A DNA stretch of 64,000 nucleotides from Pyrinomonadaceae bacterium. GTDB lineage: Bacteria; Acidobacteriota; Blastocatellia; Pyrinomonadales; Pyrinomonadaceae. Every line of letters begins with the position of its first letter. Position 1 is the first letter of the stretch. The stretch covers positions 11,903 to 75,902 of the forward strand of contig JAJQRF010000013.1 of NCBI GenBank assembly GCA_021228405.1. Direction: 5' to 3'. The position numbers were made by a program, and so were the translations under genes. Below, piece after piece: positions 60,231 to 64,000 of the stretch. The notes under the pieces were generated by a model. It did no database searches. It saw nothing but the letters and a program-made list of their open reading frames with translations, and had not been told where the DNA came from.

Positions 60231-60712
60231 TTTTCTCCTGATTGTGTCTTTAATTTACTAAAGTAACATAAGCCTGATAAAGCGTGATAAATAAAAATAT
60301 TTACATACTTAAACAAATTGTCGTTTGCAAAATATTGAAAAAGTAATTTATAGAATAAAACTATGCCGTCAACTCAGGTATTAAGCTCTTAAAAGGCTTC
60401 CGGCTTACTCTATAAAACTCGATCCCGCTAATAATTAATGAGAATAAGCCGCGCTTCCTTACAATAAATTATGATTCCGCCGAAAAAAATGAGTATAAAG
60501 TTCTGCAAGCTGACTGAAATCTCAGTCTGCAACAAACCACCGTTGAGGTGACAATTTCCAGGTTTGCTATTTTCAGGCATTCGATCGGCGAAATTATGCG
60601 GACGGGACGGGTGAGAAACATCGAGCCATATTTTCAGAGGCGCGAAATATCTACTCTTGACTTTGGTTTCCAGTTATGAAGAATATATAATTTTTGTTTC
60701 AAACGATTATTT
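60231..60712 (+). promoter_or_regulatory. Intergenic region and promoter upstream of pheS
   Basis: The 482 bases have no supported gene. A promoter-like pair TTGGTT (60663-60668) and TATAAT (60686-60691) with a 17-base spacer lies just before pheS, leaving a leader of only about 15-20 bases. Further upstream GACTGA/TCAGTC forms a small hairpin near 60511-60526. No T-box or other attenuator was recognised. Confidence 0.5.
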
Positions 60713-61732
60713 ATGAATGAGCTTAACGATCAAATCAATCAGATAAAAAATCAGTTTTTCGACCAGTTGCAGGAAACGCGAACGGAAGCCGAATTATTTC
60801 AGGTCGAGAAAAATTTTCTGGGAAAGAAAAGCGGACCGGTTACTCAACTGCTCAAAAAACTCTCGGAACTGCCGCCCGAAGAAAGACCCAAGTGGGGACA
60901 ATCTGTCAACGAACTTAAAAAATTACTGGAACTCGAACTTGCGCAAAAAAGACAAAATCTGGTCAATACGGATGAGCCGCAGTTGTGGTGGGATTATACC
61001 CTCGATAAATTTGCCGTCGGGCGCGGACACTGGCATCCGATCAGCCTTGTGCTGAAGGATATGGTCAACTTTTTCGCCTCGATGGGCTTTGAGGTGGCAC
61101 AAGGTCCGGAAGTGGAAACCGAGTTTTATAATTTTGATGCGTTAAATATTCCGTCCAATCATCCGGCGCGCGATGTTTGGGACACTTTCTACTTAAAAAC
61201 GGGTGAAGTTTTGAGAACGCACACCTCAAGCGTGCAGATCAGAACCCTGATGCAACGAACACCGCCGCTCCGGGTCATCTCGCCCGGACGTTGTTTCCGC
61301 TATGAAGAAGTCGACGCGACGCATCTGGCGGTTTTCAATCAGATGGAAGGGCTGATGATCGATAAAAATATTTGCCTTTCCGATTTGAAGGGAATCCTTC
61401 ACAAAGCGATTGAGTTTATCTTCGGAAACAGCTTAAAGACGCGTTTTCGTCCGGCTTTTTACCCCTTCGTCGAACCCGGCTTAGACCTCGACTGCCAGTG
61501 TATTTTCTGCGGCGGAAGCGGATGTTCGGTCTGCAAGCAAACCGGCTGGATCGAGCTTATTCCCTGCGGTATGGTTCATCCTAACGTTATTAGAAACTGC
61601 GGACACGACCCGGAAGTTTACCGCGGCTTTGCTTTCGGAATGGGCTTTGACCGGATCGTGATGTTGCGCTACGGCATCAACGATATGCGCTTGCTTTACA
61701 AAGGAGACCTTAACGTTCTTTCACAGTTCTAG
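60713..61732 (+). CDS. pheS: Phenylalanyl-tRNA synthetase alpha subunit
   Basis: The catalytic subunit of the alpha2-beta2 enzyme that charges tRNA-Phe. An N-terminal coiled coil (1-90) precedes the class II core. Motif 1 is in HPISLVLKDMVNFFASMGFEVAQGPEVETEFYNFDALNIPSNHPARD, motif 2 in RVISPGRCFRYEEVDATHLAVFNQMEGL and motif 3 in GFAFGMGFDRIVMLRYGI. A four-Cys knot (CQCIFCGGSGCSVCKQTGW) lies between. Length of 339 is normal. pheT follows after 67 bases. Confidence 0.97.
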   Translation: MNELNDQINQIKNQFFDQLQETRTEAELFQVEKNFLGKKSGPVTQLLKKLSELPPEERPKWGQSVNELKKLLELELAQKRQNLVNTDEPQLWWDYTLDKFAVGRGHWHPISLVLKDMVNFFASMGFEVAQGPEVETEFYNFDALNIPSNHPARDVWDTFYLKTGEVLRTHTSSVQIRTLMQRTPPLRVISPGRCFRYEEVDATHLAVFNQMEGLMIDKNICLSDLKGILHKAIEFIFGNSLKTRFRPAFYPFVEPGLDLDCQCIFCGGSGCSVCKQTGWIELIPCGMVHPNVIRNCGHDPEVYRGFAFGMGFDRIVMLRYGINDMRLLYKGDLNVLSQF

Positions 61733-61799
61733 GGTCGGTCATCTACGGCGAAACGATAAGATATTGTAACTTTTAACGCTTTTTTGAGGAGTAAAAATT

Positions 61800-64000
61800 T
61801 TGTTAATTTCTACGGAATGGATTAAGGATTTTGTTGAGTGGGACTCTGATCTCAAATTATTGCAGCAATTATTGAACAATCGGGTAAGCGAAGTCGAGGC
61901 GGTCGAGTCTTTCGGAGCGGAAAAGGACTTTTCGCAAATAGTTGTAGGTCAGGTCGTTAAAATCAATTCAAACGAAGGCACTGATCTGGCGGATGTAAAT
62001 ATCGGCGGGAAAACAATTCAGGTTCCCGTGAACGGCGACGTTGTTGAAGGAAAAAAATACGCCGTTGCACTTGAAGGTGCAAACCTGCCCGTCAGCCAAG
62101 ACTTGGTAGAATGGCTCGATTCAAGTCCGGCTGAAAAGGGAATTTTTTGCAGTGAGCGCGATTTGAAACTCGGTGAAAGCGGAGCGTTGGTCGTCATTTC
62201 CGATGATGTCGATGTTTCAACCGAAGTTTATAAAGCGTTGAGTTTGAACGATACCGTTTTTCATTTCGACCTCGAACCGCATCGACCCGATCTTTTTTCA
62301 CATTTGGGATTTGCCCGCGAAGTTGCGGCTTTACACGGCACTCGAATTAGAAATTTGCAGACCGCGGAGCTTCGGTGGGTTAACGAATCGGAAGGTCGGC
62401 AGTTCAAATTAAATGTTGAAGCTCCCGAACTTGTTAACCGTTATGCGGCGGTTAAACTTAAGAATGTTCAGGTCGGAAGTTCGCCGCAATGGATAAAAAA
62501 CCGTCTGAGAAGTGTCGGCTTGCGTCCGCGCAACAACGTTGTCGACATCACTAATTACGTGATGCTTGAATACGGACAGCCGCTTCACACCTTTGATTAT
62601 TCACAGATCGGCGGACAAACAATTACCTTGCGCCGTGCCCGCGCCGGTGAAAAGATGACGGCACTCGACGGAAAAGAGCACACTCTGGACGAAGAGGTTT
62701 TGCTCGTGGCGGACAGTGAAAAGGCAGTTGCCATTGCCGGAATTATCGGCGGTGAAAACAGCGGCATCACGGATGCGACGACCGAAGTTTTGCTTGAATC
62801 GGCAAACTTCAATATGACGAGCGTTCGCCGCACGTCGCGGACATATGCGGTTCGCACGGACGCTTCACTGCGGTTTGAAAAAGGTCCCGATCCTAACCTG
62901 GTCAGAGAAGCATTGGAGCGGGCAGTTTTGCTTTTGCAAAAATATGCCGGCGCGGAAGTTGAAGGCGATGTGCTCGATTATTATCCGAAAACCAACGAGC
63001 CGAAAAAATTATCCGTATCGCTTGCGAAATTAAACGATTATTTGGGAAGTGATATAAGTTTGTCCGAAGCCGAAAAAATACTGCACGGACTCGAATTTCA
63101 AACCGAGCCGGTTGATTCGCAAACCATAGTTGTGTCGGTTCCGACCTTTCGCCCGGACGTGAGTATTTTTGAGGATATTGTCGAAGAAGTCGGGCGGATT
63201 TACGGTTACGATAATATTCCTTACACACTGCCGTCGGGAACGATCAATCCGGTGATCGGCGACGAAAATACCGTTTGGCAAAATTTCTGCAAGAGTGAAC
63301 TCATCAGATGCGGTTTCACGGAATTGCGCACCGATCCGTGGATGGGAAGCGAGGATGTGGAGAGTTTGGGGCTTGCTTCCGATCGGCTTCTTGAAGTTCA
63401 GAATTATATCTCTTTATCACAAAATTATCTGCGGACTTCTCCGTTTCCTTCTCTTTTGAACGTCATCGGGGAAAGTCTTAAGAAGCACGACTACATTAAA
63501 GTTTTTGAATTAAGTAAAACCTACGAAAAGCAGTTCGATGACGAACTCAAAAAAGTGTCGCCCGCCGATGAAAAATACTTTTTGGCTGGAGCCGTAACGC
63601 TCGGAAACAAAAAGTTTAAGGAAGGCGACGAATTCTATCACCTGAAATCGGCGTTGAATTTTCTCTTCGAGAGCGGAAACATCGATGACGTGCAAATCAT
63701 CCCGGCAGTGGAGGAAAAGAACGAACTTTTAACCGCTCACTGCGGCTCGAATCTTTTTGAAAAAGGAGCCGATCTGGAAATACTGATCGATGGAAAAGCG
63801 GTCGGATCGATGGGTTATCTTTCAAAAGCCGTTTCCGCTAAATACGGAATCAAAGCGGTAACGGTCGTTTTCTTTTTATCTTTTGATCGTCTGGTCGGTT
63901 ATTTCAAGCCGTGGCGACGTTACCAACAGCCTTCAAAGATGCCGTCCGTCCATTTTGACATCAATCTTTTGGTTGACGATCGCACGTTGGTCGGCGATTT
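61800..64000 (+). CDS. pheT: Phenylalanyl-tRNA synthetase beta subunit, cut by window edge
   Basis: The frame from TTG at 61800 is open to the right edge, giving more than 730 of about 790 residues. GAGGAG (61786-61791) is 8 bases upstream and supports the TTG start. The B1, B3/B4, B5 and catalytic-like domains are recognisable (LLISTEWIKDFVEWDSDLKLLQQLL; PHRPDLFSHLGFAREVAALHG; GLRPRNNVVDITNYVMLEYGQPLHTFDY; RRTSRTYAVRTDASLRFEKG). The EMAP-like tRNA-binding domain near residues 40-150 is shorter and lacks the usual PNADKL-type motif. Confidence 0.95.
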   Translation, partial: MLISTEWIKDFVEWDSDLKLLQQLLNNRVSEVEAVESFGAEKDFSQIVVGQVVKINSNEGTDLADVNIGGKTIQVPVNGDVVEGKKYAVALEGANLPVSQDLVEWLDSSPAEKGIFCSERDLKLGESGALVVISDDVDVSTEVYKALSLNDTVFHFDLEPHRPDLFSHLGFAREVAALHGTRIRNLQTAELRWVNESEGRQFKLNVEAPELVNRYAAVKLKNVQVGSSPQWIKNRLRSVGLRPRNNVVDITNYVMLEYGQPLHTFDYSQIGGQTITLRRARAGEKMTALDGKEHTLDEEVLLVADSEKAVAIAGIIGGENSGITDATTEVLLESANFNMTSVRRTSRTYAVRTDASLRFEKGPDPNLVREALERAVLLLQKYAGAEVEGDVLDYYPKTNEPKKLSVSLAKLNDYLGSDISLSEAEKILHGLEFQTEPVDSQTIVVSVPTFRPDVSIFEDIVEEVGRIYGYDNIPYTLPSGTINPVIGDENTVWQNFCKSELIRCGFTELRTDPWMGSEDVESLGLASDRLLEVQNYISLSQNYLRTSPFPSLLNVIGESLKKHDYIKVFELSKTYEKQFDDELKKVSPADEKYFLAGAVTLGNKKFKEGDEFYHLKSALNFLFESGNIDDVQIIPAVEEKNELLTAHCGSNLFEKGADLEILIDGKAVGSMGYLSKAVSAKYGIKAVTVVFFLSFDRLVGYFKPWRRYQQPSKMPSVHFDINLLVDDRTLVGD

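Noticed and set aside
1-64000. tRNA or rRNA genes
   Set aside because: No tRNA-like T-arm plus acceptor pairing and no rRNA signature was found by eye in the intergenic regions.

Overview
The window looks like part of a bacterial replicon of moderate GC content. Its content resembles Acidobacteriota of the Blastocatellia type: a very large Rhs polymorphic toxin, multiheme cytochrome with TPRs, TPR/CHAT proteins, effector-associated-domain proteases, secreted PPC-like N-termini and an archaeal-type AspRS. That assignment is inference from gene content only; no rRNA or tRNA gene was found.

Region 1 (1-10952) is a type I-B CRISPR-Cas locus of the Cst1/Cst2 kind on the minus strand: WYL regulator, cas6, cas8, cas7, cas5, cas3, cas4, cas1, leader, then the first repeat at the very left edge (the array runs out of the window). 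cas2 is detached: it lies on the plus strand beyond the regulator. The 343 bases between cas8 and cas7 are the most interesting non-coding stretch. On the minus strand they hold a promoter followed by two diverged crRNA-like units (repeat handle, pseudo-spacer, start of a second repeat). On the plus strand they hold a consensus promoter, a three-way-junction RNA and a terminator. The pseudo-spacer partly matches the plus-strand promoter. This layout resembles the CreTA RNA toxin-antitoxin pairs that guard some type I cas operons, but its sequence is not one I recognise.

Region 2 (11333-17585): a tyrosine recombinase, then a minus-strand set of a secreted GH2 glycoside hydrolase and two GT-B glycosyltransferases.

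Region 3 (17629-34919): a minus-strand series of pentaheme cytochrome, YD/IPT secreted protein and a 2721-residue Rhs protein ending in a Hint autoprotease and nuclease-like tip with its immunity gene. Downstream are four orphan cassettes and one remnant; each carries a copy of the Hint 3' end, most with a new toxin tip and an immunity gene. They form a store of alternative tips.

Region 4 (35285-39674): nine iterons of a 16-base core beside a RepA-type initiator, a broken IS transposase, and an archaeal-type AspRS behind a T-box-like leader. A plasmid-type origin next to essential tRNA synthetase genes suggests either a chromid or an integrated plasmid.

Region 5 (39675-42208): an MFS exporter and a QueT-like membrane protein.

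Region 6 (42209-60230): a dense signalling/protease cluster. It has a CHAT-only protein with two TPR proteins that lack CHAT, an operon of an EAD-trypsin protease, EAD-CHASE2 sensor and secreted protein, an ECF-like sigma factor with a membrane anti-sigma factor, and a clostripain-family peptidase overlapping a TPR-CHAT-TM protein.

Region 7 (60713-64000): pheS and the first part of pheT.
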